Below, one piece after another: positions 46,992 through 55,622 of a stretch of DNA of 64,000 bases. The position numbers were made by a program, and so were the translations under genes. Position 1 is the first letter of the stretch, and every line of letters starts with the position of its first letter. Source of the stretch: Arthrobacter sp. ISL-5 (GTDB lineage: Bacteria; Actinomycetota; Actinomycetes; Actinomycetales; Micrococcaceae); contig NZ_JAGGPM010000027.1 of the NCBI RefSeq assembly GCF_018613835.1, forward strand, positions 1 through 64,000. The letters are read 5' to 3'. The notes beneath the pieces are model-generated. The model had not been told where the DNA came from, ran no database searches, and saw only the letters and a program-made list of their open reading frames with translations.

Positions 46992-48293
46992 GTGAATTTC
47001 ACCCTGTACCGGGAGCTGCTGGCCATCAGGCCCATCCGGCGGCTCCTGGTCGTCGGCATGATCGCGCGGATACCGCATTCGGCGGCCGGCGTGCTCCTGA
47101 CCCTGCACATCGTCCTGACCCTGGGAGAGGGCTACGCCGCTGCCGGCGCAGCAGCGGCCGTCATGACCATCGGCATCGCGCTGGGCGCCCCATGGCGGGG
47201 GCGGCGCGTGGACACGGCGGGACTCCGGACGGCCCTCATACCGTCTGTCGTGTCCGAGACCGTCATCTGGGCCATCGTGCCGCACGTCTCCTACCAGTGG
47301 CTGCTGCCGCTCGTCTTCGTCGGGGGACTGCTCACACTTCCCATTTTCAGCGTCGTCCGCCAATCGCTGGGCGTGCTGGCGGACGGGGACCAGCGCAGGA
47401 CCGCCTTCGCCCTGGATGCCATCAGCACCGAGGTGGTATTCATGATCGGGCCGGCCGCCGGAGCGATCGTCGCCACGAGCGGTCATTCGGTCCTCGGACT
47501 GACGATCGTCGGCGTCTCTACGTCCCTGGCCGGCCTGTTCCTGATGTGGTTCAACCCGCCCACCCGCAGCGCGGACCGCGACGAGGCGTGCGAGGCGGAC
47601 GAGCAGGAGGCGGCCGAAGTTGCGGTCGTGGCGGCCGCTCCCGCCCACCTCCAGGAAGCCGCTGCCGAGCTCGGTCCCGCAGCCGCCGGCAGCCGCCGCC
47701 GGGCGGGCCTTCGACGCAAAGCTGCGCACAACCTCACGTGGTTTACCGCGGCCGTTGCCGCGGTCTTTGCCGTCGCCGCCGGGGCGGGCATGGTGCTGAG
47801 CGGCACGGATGTGGGCATCGTGGCAGCACTGGAGACCGGAGGGCAGCAAAGCGAAATCGGGATCGTGTTCCTCTTCTGGTGTGCGGCGTCGGTCCTCGGC
47901 GGCCTCGTCTACGGTGCCATGCACCGCCCGGTGTCGCCGATCCTCCTGCTCCTGGGCATGGCGGCCCTGACCATCCCGATGGGGTTCGCCACAGACACGT
48001 TGACGCTGAGCCTGCTGTCCCTGCTGCCGGGTCTCCTCTGCGCGCCGGTGCTCTCGGCGGCCTCGGAAAAGGTCGCCGACCTCGTGGACGAGGCGCGCCG
48101 GGGCGAGGCGATGGGCTGGTACGGATCGGCGCTCACCGCCGGCGTGGCCCTGGGTGCGCCGCTGGCCGGGGTGTTCATCGACGGCGTCGGGCCGTCGGGC
48201 GGGTTCGTCTCGGTGGGCGTCGCCGGCGTTCTGCTGTGCGCCGTCGGACTCACGCTGCAGCGCCGCCGCCGGCAGCGCGCCGCAAGGGCCTAA
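46992..48293 (+). CDS. Major facilitator superfamily transporter
   Basis: This 433-residue protein has about 12 hydrophobic helices in two halves, with a long Ala/Glu-rich, charged cytoplasmic loop at about residues 195-240. The pattern resembles actinobacterial drug/sugar efflux MFS proteins, but no substrate motif is visible. The GTG start is 60 bp after the SseB-like gene. A strong hairpin follows the stop. Confidence 0.8.
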   Translation: MNFTLYRELLAIRPIRRLLVVGMIARIPHSAAGVLLTLHIVLTLGEGYAAAGAAAAVMTIGIALGAPWRGRRVDTAGLRTALIPSVVSETVIWAIVPHVSYQWLLPLVFVGGLLTLPIFSVVRQSLGVLADGDQRRTAFALDAISTEVVFMIGPAAGAIVATSGHSVLGLTIVGVSTSLAGLFLMWFNPPTRSADRDEACEADEQEAAEVAVVAAAPAHLQEAAAELGPAAAGSRRRAGLRRKAAHNLTWFTAAVAAVFAVAAGAGMVLSGTDVGIVAALETGGQQSEIGIVFLFWCAASVLGGLVYGAMHRPVSPILLLLGMAALTIPMGFATDTLTLSLLSLLPGLLCAPVLSAASEKVADLVDEARRGEAMGWYGSALTAGVALGAPLAGVFIDGVGPSGGFVSVGVAGVLLCAVGLTLQRRRRQRAARA

Positions 48294-48300
48294 CAGAACT

Positions 48301-48334
48301 ACGGCGGGCCGACCTCCAAAGGTCAGCCCGCCGT
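48301..48334 (+). terminator. Terminator between the MFS gene and the DUF1844 gene
   Basis: ACGGCGGGC-c-GACCT-CCAA-AGGTC-a-GCCCGCCGT folds into a 14-bp stem with one internal mismatch. It separates two convergent genes and may serve both. Confidence 0.8.
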
Positions 48335-48360
48335 CGTCGTGATCTATTCGTGTGCGGGAC

Positions 48361-48747
48361 TTAGTTCACTGCCCCCGTGTACTTTTCACCCGGGCCCTTG
48401 CCCGGAGGATCGGGGATGATCGACTCTTCCCGGAAGGCGAGCTGCAGGGAACGGAGACCGTCACGCAACGGTCCCGCGTGCTGGGAACCGATCTCCGGAG
48501 CGGCTGCGGTCACGAGGCCGGCGAGGGCCGTGATGAGCTTCCGGGCCTCGTCCAGGTCCTTGAGGTCTTCCGCATTCTCTTCGGCAGCCAGGCCGAGCTT
48601 CACGGCTGCGGCGCTCATGAGGTGCACGGCGGCAGTGGTGATGACCTCGATGGCAGGAACCTCGGCGATGTCGCGGACCTGCTGTGAAACATCGGCCTGG
48701 TCACCGGGGGCCTGGTAAACGTGTGAATTACTGTCTGGAGTGCTCAT
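48361..48747 (-). CDS. DUF1844 domain-containing protein
   Basis: The 128-residue protein contains the DUF1844 core 'ISTAAVHLMSAAAVKLGL' (with small variations) followed by 'DLDEARKLITALAGLV'. It is cytosolic with no membrane segment. The family is conserved next to infC in actinobacteria and has no assigned function. It is divergent from infC. Confidence 0.85.
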   Translation of the reverse strand: MSTPDSNSHVYQAPGDQADVSQQVRDIAEVPAIEVITTAAVHLMSAAAVKLGLAAEENAEDLKDLDEARKLITALAGLVTAAAPEIGSQHAGPLRDGLRSLQLAFREESIIPDPPGKGPGEKYTGAVN

Positions 48748-49085
48748 ACGGTAAGCTTGTCACAGACCGACTGGATGTCGTTATTTTGCCGTGGATGAGA
48801 CCCACTGCCGCAATGTGCGGTAAGCGGGTATCTTTCTGTAGAATTGATAATCAGTTTGCAAGCGGAGTTCTCTCCCACCCGCGTCAGCCGTTTTCCCGAG
48901 TAGTTACGGGAAGCAAGGTTGCCGGGTAAAGGTCGGGCGTTTTCACCGGGCAGGAGCCTGGGAAGCCGCGTGCAGTCCCTGCGGGGCCTGCACATCCGAT
49001 CCTCGAGGCCTTCGATTGCTCCGGCAATTGGGGGCCTTCTCTATTTTGCCGGTGGAATACCCATCACAAACACAGGAGCTTTAAC
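48748..49085 (+). promoter_or_regulatory. infC promoter and long structured leader
   Basis: A TAGAAT -10 at 48839-48844 gives a leader of about 235 nt. It has no convincing ORF. It contains a two-part hairpin at 49006-49037 (AGGCC ... ATTGC-TCCG-GCAAT ... GGCCT) followed by a pyrimidine-rich stretch, which could act as an attenuator. Autoregulation of infC-rpmI-rplT by L20 or IF3 is known in other bacteria; an equivalent here is inference. Confidence 0.45.
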
Positions 49086-50219
49086 ATTAGCGAGCCAAGA
49101 ATCAATGAGCGTATCCGCGTCCCAGAGGTGCGGCTGGTCGGCCCTGCCGGCGAACAGGTAGGAATCGTCCGTATTGAGGATGCCCTGCGTCTGGCTGCCG
49201 AGTCCGATCTTGATCTCGTTGAAGTTGCACCGCAGGCCAAGCCTCCGGTGTGCAAGCTGATGGACTTCGGCAAGTACAAGTACGAGGCCGCAGTCAAGGC
49301 CCGTGAGGCCCGCAAGAACCAGACCAACACGGTTCTGAAGGAAATCCGGTTCCGCCTGAAGATCGACACCCACGACTACGAGACCAAGCGCGGCCACGCC
49401 CTGCGCTTCCTCGGAGCCGGGGACAAGGTCAAGGCCATGATCCAGTTCCGTGGCCGCGAACAGCAGCGCCCGGAAATGGGCCTGCGCCTGCTTCAGCGTT
49501 TCGCGGAAGATGTCAATGAAGTCGGCGTGGTGGAGTCAAGCCCCCGCATCGACGGCCGCAACATGGTCATGGTGATCGGCCCGCTGAAGAACAAGGCGGA
49601 AGCCAAGGCTGAAGCCCGCCGTGCAACGCAGCGCGCTGAAGCCAAGGCCCAGAACGAAGCCAAGGCAGCCGGCCGCATCGACACTTCAGGTGACGATCAG
49701 GCACCCCTGACGCAGTCGCTTGCCGACCTTCTGCCGGAAGGCTTCCAGGTTTCCACGGAGGCAACCGTGCAGGACGCCCCGGCAGCAGCCGAAGCGCCCG
49801 CTCCGGAAGCCGCCGTCGAAGCGCCCGCTCCGGAAGCCGCCGTCGAAGCGCCTTCGGCTCCCATCGAAGCGGCTCCGGTCGAAGCAGCTCCGGCTGCTGA
49901 AGCTCCCGCCGCGGAAGCACCCCAGGCTGCCAAGGAGGCCGAGCCGAAGCGCGAGGCACCCCAGGCGGCTGCACCCAAGGCGGCACCCGCTCCGAAGGCA
50001 GCTCCTGTTGCTCCGAAGGCGGCAGCTCCAGTTGCTCCGAAGGCCGCAGCGCCTGCTGCTCCAAAGGCGGCAGAAGCTGAGAAGGCTGCTCCGGCAGCAC
50101 CCAAGCCTGCAGCTGTTCCTGCTCCGCCGAAGCCGGTGGCCAGGCCGGCCGCGCCGAAGCCCGCTGCGCGCCCCGCGCCGCGGGCCACGCCGAAGCCGTC
50201 AGGTAAGAAGACCACTTAG
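49086..50219 (+). CDS. infC: Translation initiation factor IF-3, with long Ala/Pro/Lys tail
   Basis: IF-3 sits on the 30S subunit and proofreads start codon choice. The start is the ATT at 49086 with AGGAG 8 nt upstream, giving '[24 protein letters not shown]'; ATT is the hallmark autoregulated infC start. The first GTG at 49128 would remove 14 conserved residues. The IF-3 N and C domains end near residue 180. About 190 extra residues follow, rich in APEAAVEAP and APKAA repeats, including an exact 27-bp duplication near 49790-49850. Confidence 0.95.
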   Translation: MSEPRINERIRVPEVRLVGPAGEQVGIVRIEDALRLAAESDLDLVEVAPQAKPPVCKLMDFGKYKYEAAVKAREARKNQTNTVLKEIRFRLKIDTHDYETKRGHALRFLGAGDKVKAMIQFRGREQQRPEMGLRLLQRFAEDVNEVGVVESSPRIDGRNMVMVIGPLKNKAEAKAEARRATQRAEAKAQNEAKAAGRIDTSGDDQAPLTQSLADLLPEGFQVSTEATVQDAPAAAEAPAPEAAVEAPAPEAAVEAPSAPIEAAPVEAAPAAEAPAAEAPQAAKEAEPKREAPQAAAPKAAPAPKAAPVAPKAAAPVAPKAAAPAAPKAAEAEKAAPAAPKPAAVPAPPKPVARPAAPKPAARPAPRATPKPSGKKTT

Positions 50220-50337
50220 TTCACAACTGCGGAAGGTATCGCCTTCAGGCAGTCAGCAACCAGCATGCCGCCCGCAGGGGCGGCTGCACGAAAGAACTGC
50301 GGACATTGTCCGCGGATACGTTAGGAGATCGGTTCCC

Positions 50338-50532
50338 ATGCCGAAGATGAAGACCCACAGTGGTGCTAAGAAGCGCTTCAAGCTGACCGGCAGCGGCAAG
50401 CTGCGCCGCCAGCAGGCCAACCGCCGCCACTACCTCGAGCACAAGTCCTCCAGGCTGACCCGCCGCCTCGCCGGCGACAAGATCGTCTTCAAGGGCGACG
50501 CCAAGGTCATCCGGAAGATGCTCGGCATCTAG
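50338..50532 (+). CDS. rpmI: 50S ribosomal protein L35
   Basis: This 64-residue basic protein has the canonical [21 protein letters not shown] start and normal length. The preceding 118 nt contain GCCGCC/GGCGGC and GCGGAC/GTCCGC hairpins. It is the middle gene of the infC-rpmI-rplT unit. Confidence 0.97.
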   Translation: MPKMKTHSGAKKRFKLTGSGKLRRQQANRRHYLEHKSSRLTRRLAGDKIVFKGDAKVIRKMLGI

Positions 50533-50650
50533 TTTCCAAGCACTCTGACTGACTGCCACCTGGCACCAGTCAACTACCAATAAGCCTTCTCAGGCCGGCC
50601 GGGTTACCGGCAGTAGACGCTTGGGATCAGATTTTTGAAGGAGTACGCAC

Positions 50651-51127
50651 GTGGCACGTGTGAAGCGGGCGGTAAACGCCCACAAGAAGCGCCGGGTTAT
50701 CCTCGAACGCGCCAAAGGTTACCGTGGACAGCGCTCACGCCTGTACCGCAAGGCCAAAGAGCAGCTGCTGCACTCGTTTGTGTACAGCTACGGCGACCGC
50801 AAGAAGAAGAAGGGCGACTTCCGTCGCCTGTGGATCCAGCGCATCAACGCTGCATCCCGCGCCAACGGCCTGACTTACAACCGTCTGATCCAGGGCCTGA
50901 AGGCCGCTGAGGTCGAGGTTGACCGCCGCATGCTGGCCGAGCTGGCCGTCTCCGACGCCAACGCCTTCGCCGCGCTGGTCAAGGTCGCAAAGGACTCCCT
51001 GCCTGCCGACACGTCCGCTCCCGCCGTCAAGGCTGAAGCGGCTGCGGCCCCCAAGGCACAGGCTGCTAAGAAGCCTGCCGCCAAGAAGCCTGCTGCGAAG
51101 AAGCCGGCCGCTGACGCTGCCGAGTAG
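50651..51127 (+). CDS. rplT: 50S ribosomal protein L20 with basic Ala-Lys-Pro tail
   Basis: L20 is an early-assembly protein of the large subunit. Residues 1 to about 118 match L20 ('[22 protein letters not shown]', '[13 protein letters not shown]'). A tail of about 40 residues follows, with KKPAA pentapeptides encoded by 15-bp units. The normal length is about 118, so the tail is an extension. The GTG start has AAGGAG 9 nt upstream. Confidence 0.97.
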   Translation: MARVKRAVNAHKKRRVILERAKGYRGQRSRLYRKAKEQLLHSFVYSYGDRKKKKGDFRRLWIQRINAASRANGLTYNRLIQGLKAAEVEVDRRMLAELAVSDANAFAALVKVAKDSLPADTSAPAVKAEAAAAPKAQAAKKPAAKKPAAKKPAADAAE

Positions 51128-51179
51128 TACAGCAACTGGTGGTTCAAGGACCGGTGGCAACTGCCACTAAGGTTCTTAT

Positions 51180-52094
51180 ATGAACGAAACCGGGCGCCCG
51201 CAAGACTTTCCACTCTCCAACCCCCGAGCCGATCGGGTGAGGAAGGTGGCACAGCTTGCCGGGCGCCCGGCCCGTTTAAAGCGCCGCGAGTTCCTGGCAG
51301 AGGGGCCGCAGGCCGTGCGCGAGGCACTGACGCTGCATCAGAAGCGGGTGGCCGCGGGGGAGCCCGGCATCGTCTATGAGGTCTACGCGAGCGAGTCCTG
51401 CCTGGACCGGCATCCGGACCTGGAGACACTCGCGGAGGGCACCACGGCATACCTTGCCACCGACGAAGTGCTCGCCGCGATGGCGGACACCGTCACGCCG
51501 CAGGGCATTCTCGCGGTCTGCGCTTTCCTGGACGTGAGCCTTGAGCAAGTAATCGACGCCGGACCGCAGCTGATTGCCGTACTCTGCCAGGTTCGGGACC
51601 CCGGAAATGCCGGCACTGTCCTCCGGGCCGCAGACGCCGCCGGTGCTGATGCGGTGGTCCTGACGGACTCAAGCGTGGACATCTACAACCCCAAGGCTGT
51701 GCGCTCGACGGCCGGCTCCCTGTTTCACCTGCCTGTGGTGCTGGCCGCCGACGTGGAGGACTTGGTGGCGCAGTGCAGATCCCGCGGCATCGGCGTCCTG
51801 GCCGCGGACGGCTACGGCAAGCTCAACCTGGACCGCCTCCAGGACGAGAGCGCTGCGCGGCGGCTCGGAGCCTCAACGGCCGGTTCCGAGTACGCGCTCG
51901 AGAGCCCCACTGCCTGGCTCTTCGGCAACGAAGCCCAGGGCCTGTCCGAGGCCGAGCTGGCACTGGCGGACCACCGGGTGGCCGTTCCCGTCTACGGCGC
52001 CGCCGAAAGCCTGAACCTGGGAACGGCGGCCACCGTGTGCCTGTACGCCAGTGCCCGTTCCCAACGGCCGATCCAGTCCCAGGAGCCTGCCTAG
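51180..52094 (+). CDS. TrmH-family (SpoU) RNA 2'-O-methyltransferase
   Basis: The 304-residue SPOUT enzyme has an N-terminal substrate-binding part ('RREFLAEGPQAVREAL') and a C-terminal knotted SAM-binding domain: motif 1 around 'VRDPGNAGTVLRAADAAGAD', motif 2 'LFGNEAQGLSE' and motif 3 'VPVYGAAESLNLGTAA'. It probably methylates a ribose in 23S rRNA or tRNA. TAAGGT six nt before the ATG suggests a leaderless mRNA distinct from rplT. Confidence 0.9.
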   Translation: MNETGRPQDFPLSNPRADRVRKVAQLAGRPARLKRREFLAEGPQAVREALTLHQKRVAAGEPGIVYEVYASESCLDRHPDLETLAEGTTAYLATDEVLAAMADTVTPQGILAVCAFLDVSLEQVIDAGPQLIAVLCQVRDPGNAGTVLRAADAAGADAVVLTDSSVDIYNPKAVRSTAGSLFHLPVVLAADVEDLVAQCRSRGIGVLAADGYGKLNLDRLQDESAARRLGASTAGSEYALESPTAWLFGNEAQGLSEAELALADHRVAVPVYGAAESLNLGTAATVCLYASARSQRPIQSQEPA

Positions 52095-52133
52095 GCGCCG
52101 GTCACCGGATAATCGGCGCCCGGACCTGCAGAC

Positions 52134-52173
52134 AAAAAAGCGGGGATCCACCAACTGGTGGATCCCCGCTTTT
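52134..52173 (+). terminator. Bidirectional terminator between the TrmH-family gene and the GlsB-like gene
   Basis: AAAAAAGCGGGGATCCACC and its complement GGTGGATCCCCGCTTTT flank a short loop. The A-tract and T-tract on opposite sides allow termination in both directions. It is the cleanest intrinsic terminator in the window. Confidence 0.92.
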
Positions 52174-52218
52174 CAGGTGCAGCTGGGTCGCCTTCCGGCC
52201 GTCCAGCGCCTAGTAGTC

Positions 52219-52485
52219 TCAGATGGTCTTGTTGCGTCCGGTGATTGCCCCGTAGACACCGGCGACAACCAGGCCGCCGATAATGGCGAGGATCCAGGTG
52301 CCGAGGTCGAAGAACGCCAGGTCACCCCTGCCGAAGAGAAGGCTGCCGATCCAGCCACCAACGATGGCGCCCACGACGCCCAATACCAAGCTGGTGACCC
52401 AGCCGCCGCCAACCCTGCCGGGCATAACGGCCTTGACAATTGCGCCTACGATCAGGCCGAGAATAATCCAAGCAAGAAAACCCAT
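52219..52485 (-). CDS. GlsB/YeaQ/YmgE family stress-response membrane protein
   Basis: The 88-residue protein is almost entirely hydrophobic with three Gly-rich helices ('WIILGLIVGAIVKAVMPG', 'LVLGVVGAIVGGWIGSLLF', 'ILAIIGGLVVAGVYGAI'). This is the pattern of the transglycosylase-associated / GlsB family, induced by envelope or general stress in several bacteria. ATG 52485 has AGGAGG upstream. Its molecular role is unknown. Confidence 0.88.
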   Translation of the reverse strand: MGFLAWIILGLIVGAIVKAVMPGRVGGGWVTSLVLGVVGAIVGGWIGSLLFGRGDLAFFDLGTWILAIIGGLVVAGVYGAITGRNKTI

Positions 52486-52716
52486 TGTCTCCTCCTTCAT
52501 ATTCGTCGGGATCGATTAGTGTCAGTCCCGATATGGCTTCAAGCTAACACAGCGCGCGATTATTTGTCAGCACGCTTAGTTTCAACCTTTTCGTAGCGGC
52601 GGCACGCCATGTCTGGTGCACCGCCGCGGACCGTACGGGTACGGTATTTACTAGACGGCCCCGGTAGACGGCCGTATCCACTCCCTTGTAATTTCCCCGT
52701 GAAGAGGTGAAGCCCC

Positions 52717-53670
52717 TTGGCTGCAACTGGCGGTACCAAGGCGATTGTCGCGGCTCTGGCTGCAAACCTGACCATCGCTGTCCTGAAGTTCGTCGCATTC
52801 ATCCTGACCTTGTCGTCCTCCATGCTGGCCGAAGCCATCCACTCGGTGGCCGACTCCGGAAACCAGATCCTCCTGCTGGTTGGTGGAAAACGTGCCCAGA
52901 AGGCCGCAAGTGAGGAACACCCCTTTGGCTACGGCCGCGAACGCTACATCTACGCGTTCATCGTCTCGATCGTGCTGTTTAGCGTCGGCGGCCTGTTTGC
53001 CCTGTATGAGGCGTGGGAGAAGATCCAGCACCCGCACGCCATTGAAGGCGACTTCTGGTGGGTTCCGCTCGCAGTGCTCGTCGGCGCGATCATTGCCGAG
53101 TCTTTCTCTTTCCGGACTGCCATCATCGAATCCAACCACGTCCGCGGTACGCAGACGTGGGTCAAGTTCGTGCGGAACGCCAAGCAGCCTGAGCTGCCGG
53201 TGATCCTGCTTGAAGACCTCGGCGCCCTGCTCGGCCTTGTGTTTGCACTGTTCGGCGTAGGCCTGACGCTGATCACGGGAGACGGCATCTGGGATGCCCT
53301 CGGCACGGCCATGATCGGCCTGCTGCTCGTAGCCATCGCCGTGGTCCTGGCCCTGGAGACGAAGTCACTGCTGCTCGGCGAATCCGCGACGCGGGACGAT
53401 GTTGCCAAGATCAGGACAGCAATCGAGTCCGACGGCACGGGCATCATCCACCTCAAGACGCTCCACCTGGGGCCGGAGGAACTGCTCGTGGCCGCCAAGA
53501 TCACGGTGGGCGCCGCGGAGTCCGGACTGGACATCGCCAGGCTCATTGACGCTGCCGAGGAGCGTATCCGCACGGCCGTGCCGATTGCGAGGGTCATCTA
53601 TCTTGAGCCTGACGTGCACCGTGCTGAACTGCGCAGCGGACAGGCGTTCGCGGGGGACGCCGGGGCCTGA
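52717..53670 (+). CDS. Cation diffusion facilitator transporter (ZnT9-like)
   Basis: The 317-residue protein has six membrane helices and a C-terminal cytoplasmic domain. The metal-site motif of helix 2 is AEAIHSVAD (about residues 29-37). Helix 5 carries LLEDLGALLG with acidic residues in place of the His-containing motif of classical CDF exporters, as in the ZnT9 subgroup. Likely cargo is Zn2+, Mn2+ or a related divalent cation. A TTG start with GAGGTG upstream is used because the conserved protein begins there. Confidence 0.87.
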   Translation: MAATGGTKAIVAALAANLTIAVLKFVAFILTLSSSMLAEAIHSVADSGNQILLLVGGKRAQKAASEEHPFGYGRERYIYAFIVSIVLFSVGGLFALYEAWEKIQHPHAIEGDFWWVPLAVLVGAIIAESFSFRTAIIESNHVRGTQTWVKFVRNAKQPELPVILLEDLGALLGLVFALFGVGLTLITGDGIWDALGTAMIGLLLVAIAVVLALETKSLLLGESATRDDVAKIRTAIESDGTGIIHLKTLHLGPEELLVAAKITVGAAESGLDIARLIDAAEERIRTAVPIARVIYLEPDVHRAELRSGQAFAGDAGA

Positions 53671-53698
53671 CACCCCGGGGCGAGTGTCCGTCTTTCCG

Positions 53699-53742
53699 GC
53701 CGCTGGCCGCGTAGCCGTTGGTTACGCGGCCAGCGGCTTTTT
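53699..53742 (+). terminator. Terminator of the CDF gene, right arm inside the MFS coding end
   Basis: GCCGCTGGCCGCGTA (53699-53713) pairs with TACGCGGCCAGCGGC (53723-53737) and is followed by TTTTT. The right arm and T-tract also encode the last residues (KKPLAA) and stop of the convergent MFS gene. Confidence 0.9.
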
Positions 53743-54930
53743 GCGCTCCAGCATGCCGCTGAGAACTGCGACGCCGAGTCCCAAGACCGCCAGCAATGCC
53801 CCCACGAGGGCGGGCGCGACGTAGCCCCAGCCCCAGGCGATCACCAGGCCGCCGAGGAAGGCGCCCAGGGCGTTTGCCACGTTCAAGGCAGCGTGGTTGA
53901 GCGAGGACGCCAGCGACGGCGCATCCGGCGAAGCGTCCAGCAAACGGGTCTGCAGCGCCGGGACCAGCATGGAACCGGCGGCTCCCACAACGAAGACCAT
54001 CACGAATGCCGACCAGGGCCAGTGCACCGCGACGGCGTAAACGACCAAGGCAACCGCGATGGCAGGCAGGACCCGGTAGATGGTTCCCATGACGGATTTA
54101 TCCGCGATCCGGCCACCCACAATGTTGCCTGCCACCATCCCCAGGCCATAAAGGGCCACAACGAAGGGCAGCAGGGCCGACGGGATGCCGGCCACCGACG
54201 TCATCGTGTGGGCGATGTACGTGTAGGTTGCGAAGAACCCGCCGAAACCCACGATGCCGATCATGAGCGCGAGCCAGACCTGCGGGCGCTTGAGCGCCCC
54301 CAGTTCCCGGCGGATGCTGGCGTCGGCGTGCACCTTCTGGAAGGGAACGAATCGCCAGATCAGCGCCAGGGTCACCAGCCCGAGAGCTCCCACCAGGACG
54401 AAAAGCAGCCGCCAGCCGAAGGTCTGGCCGAGCCACGTGGCGAAGGGTACGCCGATGACGTTGGAAACGGTCAGTCCTGCCATGACCATGGAGATGGCCC
54501 AGCCCCGCTTCGTGGGTGCCACGAGTGAGGCCGCTATCACGGCTGCCACACCAAAGAACGCTCCGTGCGGCAGGCCGGCGGCGAACCGCGACACCAGCAT
54601 GCTGCCGTAATCGGGGGCGATGAAGGACGTCAGGTTGGCGATGCTGAAGAACAGCATGAGGCCCAGGGCCAGATGCTTGCGCGGAAGCTTCGCACCGACG
54701 GCGGCCAGCACCGGAGCGCCGATGACAACGCCCAGGGCGTAGGCGGAGATCAGGTGACCGGCCTCCGGCGTGCTGATGCCGAGTCCCAGCTCCACCTCTT
54801 TGAGCAGCCCCATCATGGCGAACTCGGTGACTCCGATGCCGAAGCCTCCCATGGCCAGTGCGAGGATGGCCAGTCCGAGGTGGGTGGTGCCGGACTTGGG
54901 CTTGCGGGGCGCTTGAACAGTTGTAGTCAT
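53722..54930 (-). CDS. MFS transporter, DHA1 / arabinose-efflux-like
   Basis: This 402-residue, 12-helix transporter has the motif-A-like loop after helix 2 ('AAVGAKLPRKHLALG') and a DHA1-type helix 5 region ('GVPFATWLGQTFGWRLLF') typical of AraJ-like efflux proteins. The substrate is unknown. The upstream region has a 20-bp tandem duplication. It is divergent from the Nudix gene. Confidence 0.85.
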   Translation of the reverse strand: MTTTVQAPRKPKSGTTHLGLAILALAMGGFGIGVTEFAMMGLLKEVELGLGISTPEAGHLISAYALGVVIGAPVLAAVGAKLPRKHLALGLMLFFSIANLTSFIAPDYGSMLVSRFAAGLPHGAFFGVAAVIAASLVAPTKRGWAISMVMAGLTVSNVIGVPFATWLGQTFGWRLLFVLVGALGLVTLALIWRFVPFQKVHADASIRRELGALKRPQVWLALMIGIVGFGGFFATYTYIAHTMTSVAGIPSALLPFVVALYGLGMVAGNIVGGRIADKSVMGTIYRVLPAIAVALVVYAVAVHWPWSAFVMVFVVGAAGSMLVPALQTRLLDASPDAPSLASSLNHAALNVANALGAFLGGLVIAWGWGYVAPALVGALLAVLGLGVAVLSGMLERKKPLAA

Positions 54931-54975
54931 GTGCCTTCATTTCGGGAGCGGAAGGTGGCGAACCGCCGCAGCGGA

Positions 54976-55015
54976 CCGGACGGGACCGGCAAAAGCCGGA
55001 CGGGACCGGCAAAAG
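54976..55015 (+). repeat. Perfect 20-bp tandem duplication upstream of the MFS gene
   Basis: CCGGACGGGACCGGCAAAAG occurs twice without mismatch, 46 bp upstream of the MFS start, so it lies in its 5' leader or promoter region. Confidence 0.95.
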
Positions 55016-55119
55016 GGCGCAACAAATCGTATTTTTTGATCTGAGTTTTCAACGGCGAAGGCGCGGCCGGTATTCCCGCTCTTTCCATTCTGCCCCATGG
55101 CGCCCCATAGACTGGGGCC

Positions 55120-55578
55120 GTGACTGAACTTATCAAGGTGGTGGGCGGCGCCGTCCTCGATTCGCTGGCGGATCCCGGCCGGCTCCTCGTCGCCCGGAGG
55201 ACAGCACCCCCGCAGTTTGCCGGCATGTGGGAATTTCCCGGCGGCAAGGTGGAGCCGGGCGAGGCCCCTGAAGTCGCGCTGCACCGGGAGCTCCAGGAGG
55301 AGCTGGGCATCACTGTCCGGCTAGGCGCCGAGCTGCAGGCTCCGAACGGCGCCGGCTGGCCGCTCAATGAGCGCGCTTCCATGCGCGTGTGGTTCGCGGA
55401 GATCGCCGAGGGCGAGCCCCGGCCGCTCGAGGACCATGACGAACTCCGATGGATCAGCCTCCGCGCGTGTGACGAGGCTCTCACGCTGCCGTGGATCCCG
55501 GCGGACCTCCCCATTGTCCGGGCGCTGCTGGCAACGCTGGCCGCCCCGGTGCGCGCCGACTCACTTCCTGGAAATTAA
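55120..55578 (+). CDS. Nudix hydrolase, MutT-like
   Basis: The 152-residue protein has a full Nudix box: GGKVEPGEAPEVALHRELQEELGI as G-x5-E-x7-REL-x-EE-x-G-I at about residues 42-64. The 'WEFPGGK' context resembles MutT-type 8-oxo-dGTP hydrolases that also use CTP-like pyrophosphates; the substrate is not certain. TAGACT six nt before the GTG predicts a leaderless mRNA. Confidence 0.88.
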   Translation: MTELIKVVGGAVLDSLADPGRLLVARRTAPPQFAGMWEFPGGKVEPGEAPEVALHRELQEELGITVRLGAELQAPNGAGWPLNERASMRVWFAEIAEGEPRPLEDHDELRWISLRACDEALTLPWIPADLPIVRALLATLAAPVRADSLPGN

Positions 55579-55622
55579 GTGGCTCCCTAGCCCGATATTC
55601 GTGCGTATTGTTCGGATTTGGG

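Noticed and set aside
55579..55622. SAM-type riboswitch before metN
   Set aside because: Only 44 bp lie between the Nudix stop and the first usable metN start, too short for any known SAM aptamer.
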